Source of the DNA: Paludibacteraceae bacterium
GTDB lineage: Bacteria > Bacteroidota > Bacteroidia > Bacteroidales > Paludibacteraceae
Reading direction: 5' to 3'
Assembly: GCA_017630395.1 (NCBI GenBank)
Contig: JAGBVI010000002.1
Coordinates: forward strand, 1 to 45,383
DNA: 45,383 nucleotides
A program made the position numbers and the translations under genes. The notes beneath the pieces were generated by a model. It did not search any database. It worked only from the letters and a program-made list of their open reading frames with translations, and was not told the DNA's origin. Shown here in pieces: positions 34,023 through 42,203 of the stretch (within the stretch, counting starts at the first letter, position 1; every line of letters starts with the position of its first letter).

Positions 34023-35141
34023 TTATATTAAATTGATTACTAAATCAAGTTGATAGATATTATTCAATTCGTTAACACTCAAAACATATCGATTGGGATA
34101 ACACAACTGCAAACGATGTTTTACATTTTGTAAACCAACCCCATTTGAAAATTCTTTTTTTGCACGAAATTTCTCACAAACAGTATTTTCTATATAAAAA
34201 TGGAGTTGATTTTGAGTCGCATTCAGCGACAAAAAAATAAAGGCATCATCTACCCTCCCCACGCCACTATACTTAAACGAATTTTCCAAAAAAGGTTGAA
34301 GCAACATCGGCGCTATCATGATAGACTCAGACCCGACCTGCTTCTCAAAAGTAATATTTAGAGGATTTTCAAAACTAAAACGATGAAAATCAATATAATT
34401 TTCCAAATAAACAATCTCTTTTTCCAGCGAAATTTCTTTATTTTTAGAACAATTTGTAACATATCTTAGCATCTCTGAAAGAGATAAAATTGCATCGGTA
34501 GCATTTTTATCTTTCATGTACACCAAAGAATAGAGGTTATTCATCGCATTAAACAAAAAATGAGGATTGATTTGGGAGCGAAGAAAATTCAGCTCCATCT
34601 GCATTTTCTCCTGCAACAAAGAGTTTCTGACCTGTTCAGCAGCTAAACTCCTTTGCCTATAAAACGACAAAAAATTCACCAAAGTAACACCCAAAAACAA
34701 GATAAGAATTTTCCATTTAGTTGTTTGAGAATTCCCAAGAAGAGCCTCTATCGATTCTTCTTCAAAAAAAGGCTTTTTCTCTTCGGGCAAAGAGATATCC
34801 AACAATGACACTTCAGATGCAACTCTGCTATTTTCTATAAAATAATAGAGAATGCGCTCTTCCAAAAAAGAAAAAACAAATGTCATTAAAACAATGATAG
34901 CAACAGTAAATAAAACAGTCCAAAAAAAACGTTCTTTACTAAGAAAAAAAGGAATTGTAACCTTTCTATTAAATAGAGAAAGGAGAACCATTCCGATCAG
35001 AAGAACGATTGATAATGAAAAGGATAAGTAAAAATCCAAAGGAAAACTACTGACAGTTAACAAAAGAAAAACTGCCACCCAAATAAGAATCTCAACAACA
35101 GACTCCCTATTCCAAAAGAATTCTACTCGTCTATTTTCCAT
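34023..35141 (-). CDS. LytS/YehU-type sensor histidine kinase
   Basis: A 372-residue membrane sensor kinase. Four hydrophobic segments are visible (about residues 16-32, 37-56, 72-94 and 143-160), with a roughly 45-residue loop between the third and fourth that may be the sensing part. The His_kinase domain carries the typical LRSQINPHFLFNAMNNLYSLV with phospho-acceptor H194, followed by an ATPase region with ENSFKYSGVG and GVGLQNVKHRLQLCYP. Partner of the LytTR regulator downstream. The stimulus is unknown. Confidence 0.9.
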   Translation of the reverse strand: MENRRVEFFWNRESVVEILIWVAVFLLLTVSSFPLDFYLSFSLSIVLLIGMVLLSLFNRKVTIPFFLSKERFFWTVLFTVAIIVLMTFVFSFLEERILYYFIENSRVASEVSLLDISLPEEKKPFFEEESIEALLGNSQTTKWKILILFLGVTLVNFLSFYRQRSLAAEQVRNSLLQEKMQMELNFLRSQINPHFLFNAMNNLYSLVYMKDKNATDAILSLSEMLRYVTNCSKNKEISLEKEIVYLENYIDFHRFSFENPLNITFEKQVGSESIMIAPMLLQPFLENSFKYSGVGRVDDAFIFLSLNATQNQLHFYIENTVCEKFRAKKEFSNGVGLQNVKHRLQLCYPNRYVLSVNELNNIYQLDLVINLI

Positions 35142-35146
35142 ACGTC

Positions 35147-35154
35147 CAAATTTA
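35147..35154 (-). promoter_or_regulatory. -7 promoter box of the LytS/LytR operon
   Basis: Minus-strand TAAATTTG lies only 5 bases before the sensor-kinase ATG. If used, the transcript would start at or near the ATG, giving a leaderless mRNA. No -33 TTG is obvious. Confidence 0.4.
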
Positions 35155-35197
35155 AGAAATTATTCAGAATATGATGGAAAAGTCTCTCAGTTTTTTT

Positions 35198-35354
35198 AGG
35201 AGAACTCTATAAATTTGCCGTTTAAAAAAAATATATCAAGTAACTAACCTTTCAGTACTTTTTGATTTATTTCTGTAACTTACTGTTTGTCAGTCTCGCA
35301 CTGCTCCTTTCTTTCGCTCTGCAATTTCCTCGAAATGAATATATATAACCCACC
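35198..35354. repeat. Family B element
   Basis: 157 bp from AGGAGAACTCTATAAATTTG to CCTCGAAATGAATATATATAACCCACC. Interior landmarks AGTACTTTTTGATTTATTTC, GTAACTTACTGTTTGTCAG and CTTTCTTTCGCTCTGCAATTT are all present. It is orientated like the copy at 29883-30082. Confidence 0.75.
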
Positions 35355-35516
35355 ATTATTAAATTTATGCAGTTGTAATACACATAAAACCTTAAGAAGG
35401 GTAGCATTTTCATCCAAGCAACGGAAATCCTTAATCACAAGAAATAACAAAATCATCTAAAAATTAAACACTTAGAAAACGACAAGAAATATTTTCAAAA
35501 AAAAAGAAGAAAAGAC

Positions 35517-35547
35517 TTGACAAAAAGAAAAAAGTATCTTATCTTTG
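35517..35547 (+). promoter_or_regulatory. Promoter of the orphan RNA gene
   Basis: TTG at 35517-35519 and TATCTTTG at 35540-35547 with a 20-bp spacer fit the Bacteroidota promoter exactly, with the same spacing as the tRNA-His promoter. There is no protein gene within 390 bp downstream. Confidence 0.85.
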
Positions 35548-35552
35548 CATTA

Positions 35553-35718
35553 GAGATTTAGATAAGACATATCTACGAAAGTAGATTAAAGATATTCATT
35601 CTGGTTTTAGTTTGGTTAAAATTTTTTAGGACGAGGGAGTTCTAATCTCCCAAAAAAAGAAACGATGTGAATTGTTGGTCCGATAAAACGGAGGTTCATA
35701 ACCCGCCTCCGTTTTTTT
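35553..35718 (+). ncRNA. Putative non-coding RNA of about 165 nt
   Basis: Bounded by a perfect promoter (-7 box ending at 35547) and an intrinsic terminator: AACGGAGG (35687-35694) pairs with CCTCCGTT (35706-35713), followed by seven Ts. There is no ATG-initiated ORF of useful length inside. Two internal hairpins are evident: ATCTAC-GAAA-GTAGAT (35571-35586) with a GNRA tetraloop, and GGGAG-TTCTAAT-CTCCC (35635-35651). It could be 6S RNA, the Bacteroidales-1 RNA motif or something new; I cannot match it by eye. It is not an SRP RNA, tmRNA or RNase P RNA. Confidence 0.75.
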
Positions 35719-35905
35719 ATGTCTTTACGTCACTATAATCAACTCCATTTCTTAGTGAAAGTCGATATCTATTCGAACTACTGCAAAACTCCCCACCTCA
35801 GCAACGAATCAAAGAAATCAATAAAAAGCGACCTATAAAAAGTTTTTTTTACATGGAAATAAAAAAATAAGAGAGTTGTTTACCTTGGATTTAGAATAAA
35901 AATAG

Positions 35906-35913
35906 TACCTTTG
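35906..35913 (+). promoter_or_regulatory. -7 promoter box of pheS
   Basis: TACCTTTG matches TAnnTTTG exactly and lies 30 bp before the chosen pheS ATG. It shows that the TTG at 35911 is part of the promoter and cannot be the start codon. Confidence 0.75.
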
Positions 35914-35943
35914 CCGGAAGAAATATCAATTCAGAAAAGAGAG

Positions 35944-36963
35944 ATGAAAGAGCGTATAAGAAAAATAGCTGAAGAAATAAAAGACTTACATGCAGAGAGT
36001 TTAGAAGACATTGAAGCTCTACGCATAAAATACTTAAGTAAAAAAGGAGAGGTTTCGATGTTATTCAACGAATTCAGAGAAGTTCCCAACGACTTAAAAA
36101 AAGAGGTGGGACAGATGTTGAATAAATTGAAGAATGAAACACAAGAAGCAATTTCTGAACTGAAAGAAAAATTTGAAGAGTTAAACTTAAGTAATGATAA
36201 GTTAGACTTAACCCGATCAGCAGAACCGATAGAATTAGGAACAAGACACCCGCTATCAATTGTAAAAAATGAGATTGTCGAAATTTTTTCTCGATTAGGA
36301 TTTGTTGTCGCAGAGGGTCCTGAAATTGAGGATGACTGGCATGTATTTTCAGCTCTAAATTTTCCACCGGAACATCCGGCACGAGATATGCAAGATACAT
36401 TTTTCATTGCAAGAAATCCAGACGTTTTATTGCGTACACACACCTCATCAGTACAAACTCGTACAATGACAAGCCAAAAACCTCCTATCAGGGTGCTTTG
36501 TCCTGGTAGAGTTTATCGCAATGAAGCCATCTCATATCGTGCACATTGTTTCTTCCATCAAGTGGAAGGTTTATACATAGATAAAAACGTTTCGTTTGCA
36601 GACTTAAAACAAGCATTACTATACTTTGCAAAAGAGATGTTTGGAGAAGAGACTCAAATACGTTTACGACCATCTTACTTCCCATTTACAGAACCATCTG
36701 CAGAAATGGATATATCATGTAACCTTTGTGGAGGGAAAGGATGCCCATTCTGTAAAGGCACAGGTTGGGTTGAGATTTTAGGGTGCGGAATGGTTGACCC
36801 TAACGTGTTGGAGAGTTGCGGGATAGATAGCAAAGAATACACCGGATACGCATTTGGAATGGGTGTAGAAAGAATAACTAATCTAAAATTTCAAGTAAAA
36901 GATTTAAGGATGTTCTCTGAAAATGACATACGATTCCTTAATCAGTTTAAATCAGCATATTAA
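35944..36963 (+). CDS. pheS: Phenylalanyl-tRNA synthetase alpha subunit
   Basis: Catalytic subunit of the alpha2-beta2 PheRS that charges tRNA-Phe. At 339 residues from the ATG at 35944 it has the normal Bacteroidales length. An N-terminal coiled coil (about 1-90, with EALRIKYLSKKGEV) precedes class II synthetase motifs: HPLSIVKNEIVEIFSRLGF, motif 2 (ICPGRVYRNEAI-like: VLCPGRVYRNEAISYRAH), FHQVEGLYID, RLRPSYFPFTEPSAEMDI and motif 3 YAFGMGVERI. A Cys pair (CNLCGGKGCPFCKGTGW) is typical of this lineage. pheT is not adjacent, as is usual in the phylum. Bactofilin follows after 12 bases. Confidence 0.95.
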   Translation: MKERIRKIAEEIKDLHAESLEDIEALRIKYLSKKGEVSMLFNEFREVPNDLKKEVGQMLNKLKNETQEAISELKEKFEELNLSNDKLDLTRSAEPIELGTRHPLSIVKNEIVEIFSRLGFVVAEGPEIEDDWHVFSALNFPPEHPARDMQDTFFIARNPDVLLRTHTSSVQTRTMTSQKPPIRVLCPGRVYRNEAISYRAHCFFHQVEGLYIDKNVSFADLKQALLYFAKEMFGEETQIRLRPSYFPFTEPSAEMDISCNLCGGKGCPFCKGTGWVEILGCGMVDPNVLESCGIDSKEYTGYAFGMGVERITNLKFQVKDLRMFSENDIRFLNQFKSAY

Positions 36964-36975
36964 AAGGAAAATACC

Positions 36976-37335
36976 ATGGCAAAAGATTCATTAGCAGGTA
37001 GCGAACACAACACTCTGGCATTTGGAACAAAGGTAGTAGGCGACATCCAAGCAGAGAGCGATTTCAGATTGGATGGTTCTGTAGAAGGAACTATTACTTG
37101 CAAAGGGAAAGTTATCATTGGAACAAAAGGTTCATTGGATGGCACATTAACATGCAATAATGCAGATATATTGGGTCGTGTAAACGGTCAATTACACATC
37201 AACGACACCCTTTCTTTAAAATCCTCTGCACGCATTGAAGGCGATATTGATACCAAAATATTATCAATTGAACCACAAGCTATATTCACAGGAACTTGCA
37301 ACATGAGTAAGAGAGAGAGTACAAACAACAATTAA
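36976..37335 (+). CDS. Bactofilin family cytoskeletal protein
   Basis: A 119-residue small polymer-forming protein. The central beta-helix domain is clear: NTLAFGTKVVGDIQAESDFRLDGSVEGTITCKGKVIIGTKGSLDGTLTCNNADILGRVNGQLHINDTLSLKSSARIEGDIDTKILSIEPQAIFTGTC, with short disordered ends. Bactofilins self-assemble without nucleotide into filaments that position cell-wall or envelope machinery. No peptidase partner gene is adjacent. It probably shares the pheS promoter. Confidence 0.9.
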   Translation: MAKDSLAGSEHNTLAFGTKVVGDIQAESDFRLDGSVEGTITCKGKVIIGTKGSLDGTLTCNNADILGRVNGQLHINDTLSLKSSARIEGDIDTKILSIEPQAIFTGTCNMSKRESTNNN

Positions 37336-37355
37336 TTTTACTCGTAAACATACAT

Positions 37356-37439
37356 AAAGTAATTTCTATAAACCACGCAAAGGGAAAGTATAATTATTAT
37401 TAATTTGTATTTTCCAACGTGATTTATAGAAATTACTTT
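37356..37439. repeat. Family C short inverted-repeat element
   Basis: 84 bp with AAAGTAATTTCTATAAACCACG and CGTGATTTATAGAAATTACTTT at the ends, a 22-bp inverted repeat with one mismatch. The interior is AT-rich and non-coding. The termini match the C element at 2157-2254 in pattern (GTAA-TTCTATAAA). It lies between bactofilin and the convergent DUF3276 gene, just before the terminator. Confidence 0.65.
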
Positions 37440-37453
37440 ATAAATGATGATAC

Positions 37454-37488
37454 AAAAAAAAAGAGGTCTTTTCAACCTCTTTTTTTTA
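37454..37488. terminator. Bidirectional terminator between bactofilin and DUF3276
   Basis: AAAAAAAAGAGGT (about 37454-37467) pairs with ACCTCTTTTTTTT (37475-37487) around a 7-nt loop. U-tracts arise on both strands, so it can end both the pheS-bactofilin transcript and the convergent DUF3276 transcript. Confidence 0.85.
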
Positions 37489-37507
37489 TTTTTTCGAGCA
37501 AATCATA

Positions 37508-37852
37508 TCAACCAAAATCAATTTCGAATCGACTGGAAGACGAATCATCTCCTTTCTCCGCACTATCAGTTCCTGACGCACTGTCATTAATAAAACCAAT
37601 AACATCTTGCATACCGGTAAGGAACTTCTCAAAATCTTCCTTGTACAAGAAAATCTTGTGCTTCTCAAATGACACTTGGGAATCATCGCCCATTACCTTT
37701 TTCTTACTTTCTGTAATCGCTAAAAACAACTCATCCTTACGATTACGTTTTACATCTAAATAATAGATGCGCTTGCCGGCTTTAATTGCCTTCGAATAAA
37801 CAATCTCTTGATCCCGTTTATCCGTCTCATACCTCTTTTTCTCTTCGTCCAT
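37508..37852 (-). CDS. DUF3276 family protein (PUR-alpha-like nucleic acid-binding)
   Basis: A 114-residue protein with a single PUR-type repeat unit: EIVYSKAIKAGKRIYYLDVKRNRKDELFLAITESKKKV and DSQVSFEKHKIFLYKEDFEKFLTGMQDVIGFI. DUF3276 proteins are widespread in Bacteroidota and resemble eukaryotic Pur-alpha, which binds purine-rich single-stranded DNA or RNA. The C-terminus is acidic and serine-rich. The start at 37852 (MDEEKKRYE) is chosen because an in-frame ATG at 37978 would add a 42-residue extension not seen in the family. Confidence 0.85.
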   Translation of the reverse strand: MDEEKKRYETDKRDQEIVYSKAIKAGKRIYYLDVKRNRKDELFLAITESKKKVMGDDSQVSFEKHKIFLYKEDFEKFLTGMQDVIGFINDSASGTDSAEKGDDSSSSRFEIDFG

Positions 37853-38013
37853 ACGCTCACACTTTTTAATATTACACTTTTCAATAAAAACGAAATCACC
37901 CAAATTTCTAAAAATATTTTTAATTATCAAAATTTTTTCAAATATTTTTTTTCTACAACCATAAAAAAAACGCAACAACTGCTAGATAACAAAGAAAACA
38001 TTTAAATTATAAA

Positions 38014-38036
38014 CGGAGAATTTATAGAACACTCCT
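38014..38036. repeat. Family B terminal remnant
   Basis: CGGAGAATTTATAGAACACTCCT resembles the B right terminus (GAATTTATAGAACTCACCT) with one small insertion. No interior is left. It lies just upstream of the alkaline phosphatase promoter. Confidence 0.45.
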
Positions 38037-38060
38037 AAAAAAAATATCCTAAAAAAATCG

Positions 38061-38068
38061 TACCTTTG
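38061..38068 (+). promoter_or_regulatory. -7 promoter box of the alkaline phosphatase gene
   Basis: TACCTTTG, an exact TAnnTTTG match, 27 bp before the ATG at 38096. It overlaps the TTG at 38066, ruling that out as a start. Confidence 0.7.
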
Positions 38069-38095
38069 TTACACGTTAACAAAATAAAAAAAGAA

Positions 38096-39175
38096 ATGAA
38101 AAAGAGAGATTTGCTAAAAAGAATAGTTGCACTACCTATTAGTGTAATTTTGTCAATATCCATAGTTTGGGCAGAAGATCCCCAAAATATAATTTTCATG
38201 ATTGGAGATGGAATGGGGTTAAATCACATATATGCAGCAATGACTGCAAATTATGGGAAACTAAACATTGAAAGATGTTCCCATATTGGATTTTCCAAGA
38301 CCTATTCTGCCAACGACTACATAACAGACTCGGCTGCAGGCGGAACGGCATTAGCATGTGGAGTTAAAACTAAAAACGGCATGGTGGGAATGAGTCCGGA
38401 CACAACAAAACTAACCTCTACCCTAACCTATTCAGGAAGAATAGGAAAATCAACAGGAATAGTTGTAACCAGTTCTGTCACACACGCAACACCTGCAGAC
38501 TTTATTGCCAACCAGGATAATAGAAAAAAAGAAGAAGATATAGCACTTGATTACACAAAGGCTCCAATAGATGTTTTCATTGGAGGAGGATTAAAGTTCT
38601 TCAAGGAGCGAAAAGATGGAAAAGATTTAACAAAAGAGTTAGAAAGAAAAGGATTTAGGGTAGCTACTACCATGGAGGAGGTAAAGAGCGTAAAACGAGG
38701 AAAATTGGCAGGATTAGTTGCTCAAGAGGCTTTACCCAAGGCAAATGAAGGAAGGGGCGACATGCTTTCCGAGGCGACACAAAAGGCCATTGAGATATTA
38801 GACAAGAACAAAAAAGGCTTTTTCTTAATGATTGAAGGATCACAAATAGATTGGGGAAGCCATGCAAACGATGCCTCATATACCTTGGCAGAAATGCTCG
38901 ATTTTGACAAAACAATAGGGGTAGTATTAGACTATGCACAAAAACAAGGTAATACATTGGTTATCATCACGGCAGACCACGAAACAGGAGGTTTAACAAT
39001 AAAAGATGGGGACCTGAAAAAAGGAGACGTAGATATACGATTTGAAACCATCAAACACACAGGAACTCTCGTTCCTATCTTTAGTTTCGGACCCAAAGCG
39101 GAAGAGTTTATTGGAATTCAAGAGAATATTGATATACCAAAAAAAATAATAAAGATTTGGAATTTAGAAAAATAA
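38096..39175 (+). CDS. Alkaline phosphatase (PhoA family)
   Basis: A 359-residue exported phosphomonoesterase with a signal peptide (about residues 1-26, ending VWAED). The two-zinc, one-magnesium site can be traced: IGDGMG (D38), nucleophile S79 in DSAAGGTALACG, THATPADFIANQ, MIEGSQIDWGSHAND, ITADHETGGL and HTGTLVPIF with the last zinc histidine. It releases phosphate from organic esters in the periplasm. The ATG at 38096 is chosen because the signal peptide starts there. No pho-box-like regulator is adjacent. Confidence 0.93.
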   Translation: MKKRDLLKRIVALPISVILSISIVWAEDPQNIIFMIGDGMGLNHIYAAMTANYGKLNIERCSHIGFSKTYSANDYITDSAAGGTALACGVKTKNGMVGMSPDTTKLTSTLTYSGRIGKSTGIVVTSSVTHATPADFIANQDNRKKEEDIALDYTKAPIDVFIGGGLKFFKERKDGKDLTKELERKGFRVATTMEEVKSVKRGKLAGLVAQEALPKANEGRGDMLSEATQKAIEILDKNKKGFFLMIEGSQIDWGSHANDASYTLAEMLDFDKTIGVVLDYAQKQGNTLVIITADHETGGLTIKDGDLKKGDVDIRFETIKHTGTLVPIFSFGPKAEEFIGIQENIDIPKKIIKIWNLEK

Positions 39176-39251
39176 ACACTTCATCAACAATAAGAGAAGA
39201 CATTTTTTCAACAAATCCCCCTACAAATCACCCCAATCCGAAAAAAAGGAT

Positions 39252-39259
39252 TACCTTTG
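39252..39259 (+). promoter_or_regulatory. -7 promoter box of the nusB operon
   Basis: TACCTTTG, an exact TAnnTTTG match, 22 bp upstream of the nusB ATG. It starts the nusB-yajC-ybbR-coaE unit. Confidence 0.75.
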
Positions 39260-39281
39260 CAAAAACAAATTAAAAAAAACA

Positions 39282-40229
39282 ATGATAAATCGAGTTCTTT
39301 TAAGAAATAAAGTGATCCAAATTTTGTATTCTTATTACAAGAATAATGCAGAATCGTTGGATTTTGAAGAAGCAAAAGATGAATTAGCAATTAGTATAGA
39401 AAAAACGTATGAGTTGTACCACTACTTATTGCAGACGATTGTAAATGTCACCTCGTATGCAACCAATAAATTGGAACGAAGCAATAAACGTAGTTCTGAT
39501 CTACAACTGATGACCAAGCTTTCCAACAATAAATTTGCTTTGCAATTAGCTCAAAATAAGGATTTACTAAAATTTATTGAAGAGCATGATTTAGATTGGC
39601 CTACCGAAGAGAGCGAGATTACGAAAACTCTGTATAAAGAGATCGCACAAGTTCCTGAGGTAAACACTTACTGCGAAAAAGGAGAAACTACCTACGAAGA
39701 AGATCGCGAAATTTGGAGATTTATCGTAAAAAAAACATTTTCGGGGTGCGAATTGTTAGGAAAAGAGTTGGAAGATTTATGCATCTATTGGAATGATGAC
39801 GCAGAGGTGATTTTGAGCTTCGTTTTAAAAACAATTAGAAAGTTTGAAGAGGAAAAGCAGGATGAGCAAGAATTGATACCTCAATTCAGAGATAAAGAAG
39901 ACGAAGAATTCGCATATACACTATTAAAAAATAGTATCTACAACGAATATGAGTATCGTGAAATGATAAAAAAGCATACTCATAATTGGGATTCAGACCG
40001 AATTGCATTTATGGATACAATTATCATGCAGGCCGCCATTGCGGAAATTTGTTCTTTCCCTTCCATCCCCGTAAATGTGACAATGAATGAGTTTATAGAA
40101 ATAGCCAAAAACTATAGCACACCCAAGAGTGGAACATTCATAAACGGCATCTTAGATACTATTGTAAAAGAATTAAAGGCTGAAAATAAATTAACAAAGG
40201 CTACATACGTAAATTCTTACAAAAAATAA
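39282..40229 (+). CDS. nusB: Transcription antitermination factor NusB (long form)
   Basis: NusB with NusE forms the boxA-binding part of the rRNA antitermination complex. At 315 residues it is about twice the E. coli length, as is normal in Bacteroidota. The N-terminal MINRVLLRNKVIQILYSYYKN is the NusB first helix, a lineage-specific insert follows, and the canonical C-terminal half spans about 200-305 (WDSDRIAFMDTIIMQAAIAEICSFPSIPVNVTMNEFIEIAKNYSTPKSGTFINGILDTI). It starts a conserved unit with yajC, ybbR and coaE. Confidence 0.92.
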   Translation: MINRVLLRNKVIQILYSYYKNNAESLDFEEAKDELAISIEKTYELYHYLLQTIVNVTSYATNKLERSNKRSSDLQLMTKLSNNKFALQLAQNKDLLKFIEEHDLDWPTEESEITKTLYKEIAQVPEVNTYCEKGETTYEEDREIWRFIVKKTFSGCELLGKELEDLCIYWNDDAEVILSFVLKTIRKFEEEKQDEQELIPQFRDKEDEEFAYTLLKNSIYNEYEYREMIKKHTHNWDSDRIAFMDTIIMQAAIAEICSFPSIPVNVTMNEFIEIAKNYSTPKSGTFINGILDTIVKELKAENKLTKATYVNSYKK

Positions 40230-40248
40230 TTATATTAAAATTACAACT

Positions 40249-40569
40249 ATGGTTACATCAATTTTGTTACAAGCACCAGCTCCAGCCGGAAGTGGAATGT
40301 CATCAATCATTATGATGATATTGATATTCGTAATCTTCTTTTTCTTTATGATTCGCCCTCAGCAAAAAAAGCAAAAAGAGATTCAAAAATTCCGTAATTC
40401 TATGTTAGTTGGCGATCAAGTGATTACAGCCGGAGGAATTCATGGTAAGGTGAAAGAAATAAATGACTTATACGTTATTTTGGAAATTGCAAACAACGTA
40501 AATATCAAAGTTGAAAAAACTTCAATTTTTGCAGACTCCACAGCTGTTCAACAAAACACTCGCAACTAA
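40249..40569 (+). CDS. yajC: Preprotein translocase subunit YajC
   Basis: A 106-residue accessory subunit of the SecDF-YajC complex at the inner membrane. One N-terminal transmembrane segment (about residues 17-36) ends in the hallmark MIRPQQKKQKE. The cytoplasmic domain continues with VGDQVITAGGIHGKVKEINDLYVILEIANNVNIKVEKTSI. It lies 19 bases after nusB and 6 bases before the YbbR-domain gene. Confidence 0.95.
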   Translation: MVTSILLQAPAPAGSGMSSIIMMILIFVIFFFFMIRPQQKKQKEIQKFRNSMLVGDQVITAGGIHGKVKEINDLYVILEIANNVNIKVEKTSIFADSTAVQQNTRN

Positions 40570-40575
40570 TCAATC

Positions 40576-41565
40576 ATGTGGAATCGAGAAAAAATAGAAG
40601 AAAAATTTAACCGATTAATGGAAGATATCAAAAGGTTCGTTACCAGTAAGGACCTTTTGATATTTCTGTTTTTTCTCTTAATCACCTCTTTTTTATGGTT
40701 ATTGGAGGCTCTTAGAAAAAACTACGAGACAGTCATTCAAATTCCAATTAGCTATGTAAACGTCCCTAATGACTATTTGATCACCAATGAATTGCCACAA
40801 AAAACAAGAGTAACAATTACCGGTAGGGGTACCAGCTTATTAAGTCATCGATACGGGAAACGATTTGATCCGCTGAAAGTTGACGTGGATAAATTCATGA
40901 AAAAGAACAGAGAATTATTCTATACTAAAGAGTTAATTGAACCTCTAAAAAAACAGATAAAAGATGGTATTCAGATAGAACGTATTTATCCAGACACCAT
41001 AAGAATAAAACTATCTAAACAGGCAGAAAAAAAAGTACCGGTAAAGCTCAATGCTAAAGTAGAATTATTTCAACAATATTGCTTTTGCGATACACTACAA
41101 ATTTCTCCACAGGACGTTATTGCGTACGGACCGACAGAGATCTTGGACTCTTTGGAATTTGCAGAAACAGACTCTGTTATTCTGACCAATGTAAAAGATA
41201 CTCTGAAAACAACAATCCGACTAAAAAACATCCCTAGTGTAACATTTTCAAATAAAGAGATTGATATGACTGTTTGTACAGAGCCTTTTACTGAAAAGGA
41301 TATAATTGCACCAATATCAATTATCAATTTACCCAACAATAGGAATTTGAGAATATTTCCTTCTACTGCAACTATTCATTGTCAAGTTGGAATAAGTTCA
41401 TACGATAGAATAGATGCCTCATCGTTCTCTATCGAAGTCAATTATAATGAGACTGCATTAGATAATGATAGTAAACTTCCTATCCACATAAAGAAGAGTC
41501 CTCAAGAGGCTTTTAACATAAAAATAAAACCATCTTCAACTGACTATATTATAGAAGAAAAGTAA
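40576..41565 (+). CDS. YbbR-like domain protein
   Basis: A 329-residue protein with one N-terminal transmembrane segment (DLLIFLFFLLITSFLWLLEAL, about residues 26-46) and an extracytoplasmic region of tandem YbbR-type beta-domains (ISYVNVPNDYLITNELPQKTRVTITGRG and later repeats such as PVKLNAKVELF). YbbR (CdaR) in Firmicutes modulates the diadenylate cyclase CdaA; the role of the Bacteroidota form is not established. The position between yajC and coaE is conserved in the phylum. Confidence 0.82.
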   Translation: MWNREKIEEKFNRLMEDIKRFVTSKDLLIFLFFLLITSFLWLLEALRKNYETVIQIPISYVNVPNDYLITNELPQKTRVTITGRGTSLLSHRYGKRFDPLKVDVDKFMKKNRELFYTKELIEPLKKQIKDGIQIERIYPDTIRIKLSKQAEKKVPVKLNAKVELFQQYCFCDTLQISPQDVIAYGPTEILDSLEFAETDSVILTNVKDTLKTTIRLKNIPSVTFSNKEIDMTVCTEPFTEKDIIAPISIINLPNNRNLRIFPSTATIHCQVGISSYDRIDASSFSIEVNYNETALDNDSKLPIHIKKSPQEAFNIKIKPSSTDYIIEEK

Positions 41566-41566
41566 T

Positions 41567-42154
41567 ATGATTCGTATTGGAATAACCGGAGGAATGGGTG
41601 CCGGAAAATCTGTCATTTCTGAAATGATGAGATGCTTAGGGATACCTGTCTATGATGCCGACTTTGCCTCAAAAAAAATTCTAAATAGCAATACAAAGGT
41701 CAAAACTCAACTAATTGAATTATTAGGCGAAGAGATTTTTTCCAATGGTCAACTCAACCGTCCATTGATGGCTGAGCGAATTTTTAAAAATAACGAACTT
41801 TTATTAAAAACCAATGCAATTATACACCCCGCCGTATTTGATGATTTTATTGCATGGTCTGAAGCTCAAAACAAAGAAGTTGTAGCTTGTGAGACAGCTA
41901 TTTTATTTGAATCTGACATGGTTTCATATTTTGATTCTATTTTAATGGTTTCTGCCCCTCTTGAAATTAGAATAGAACGGTGTATAAAAAGAAATAAATT
42001 TACCCGAGAACAAGTTCTGGAACGAATTGCAAAGCAGATGGACGAATCAAAAAAAATAGAGCTCTCCGATTTTGTCATTGTCAATGACAACCGGAAAGCT
42101 CTATATCCTCAATTAAAAAATTTTCTTAAGAAAATTTATAAGGCAAAGCAATAG
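41567..42154 (+). CDS. coaE: Dephospho-CoA kinase
   Basis: Phosphorylates the 3'-OH of dephospho-CoA in the last step of CoA synthesis. At 195 residues it has the P-loop GITGGMGAGKSVISEM at the N-terminus, PVYDADFASKKIL with the catalytic Asp, HPAVFDDF and AILFESDM, and the lid-like RIERCIKRNKFTREQVLERI. It follows ybbR by 1 base. coaX, the first CoA-pathway kinase, is also in the window but in a separate operon. Confidence 0.94.
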   Translation: MIRIGITGGMGAGKSVISEMMRCLGIPVYDADFASKKILNSNTKVKTQLIELLGEEIFSNGQLNRPLMAERIFKNNELLLKTNAIIHPAVFDDFIAWSEAQNKEVVACETAILFESDMVSYFDSILMVSAPLEIRIERCIKRNKFTREQVLERIAKQMDESKKIELSDFVIVNDNRKALYPQLKNFLKKIYKAKQ

Positions 42155-42170
42155 TTAAAGTTGTAGGATG

Positions 42171-42186
42171 AACCTTACGGAAGGTT
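42171..42186. terminator. Possible hairpin between coaE and lon
   Basis: AACCTTACGGAAGGTT is a perfect 6-bp stem with a 4-nt loop between the convergent coaE and lon genes. No U-tract follows, so its role as a terminator is uncertain. Confidence 0.4.
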
Positions 42187-42203
42187 ATAAGCATCACCAC
42201 AAA

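Noticed and set aside
29883-35354. Family B elements as simple transcription terminators
   Set aside because: Their long inverted ends are separated by more than 100 nt and lack U-tracts, and one lies inside an operon; dedicated terminators are seen separately near several of them.
35911-35943. TTG start giving a longer PheS
   Set aside because: The TTG lies inside the TACCTTTG promoter box, and the ATG at 35944 gives the normal 339-residue protein.
35931-36443. 170-codon minus-strand ORF inside pheS
   Set aside because: Serine/phenylalanine-rich antisense shadow of a well-conserved gene, with no domain.
37853-37978. 42-residue N-terminal extension of the DUF3276 protein
   Set aside because: The extension is low-complexity, encoded in AT-rich intergenic-like DNA, and not expected for the family.
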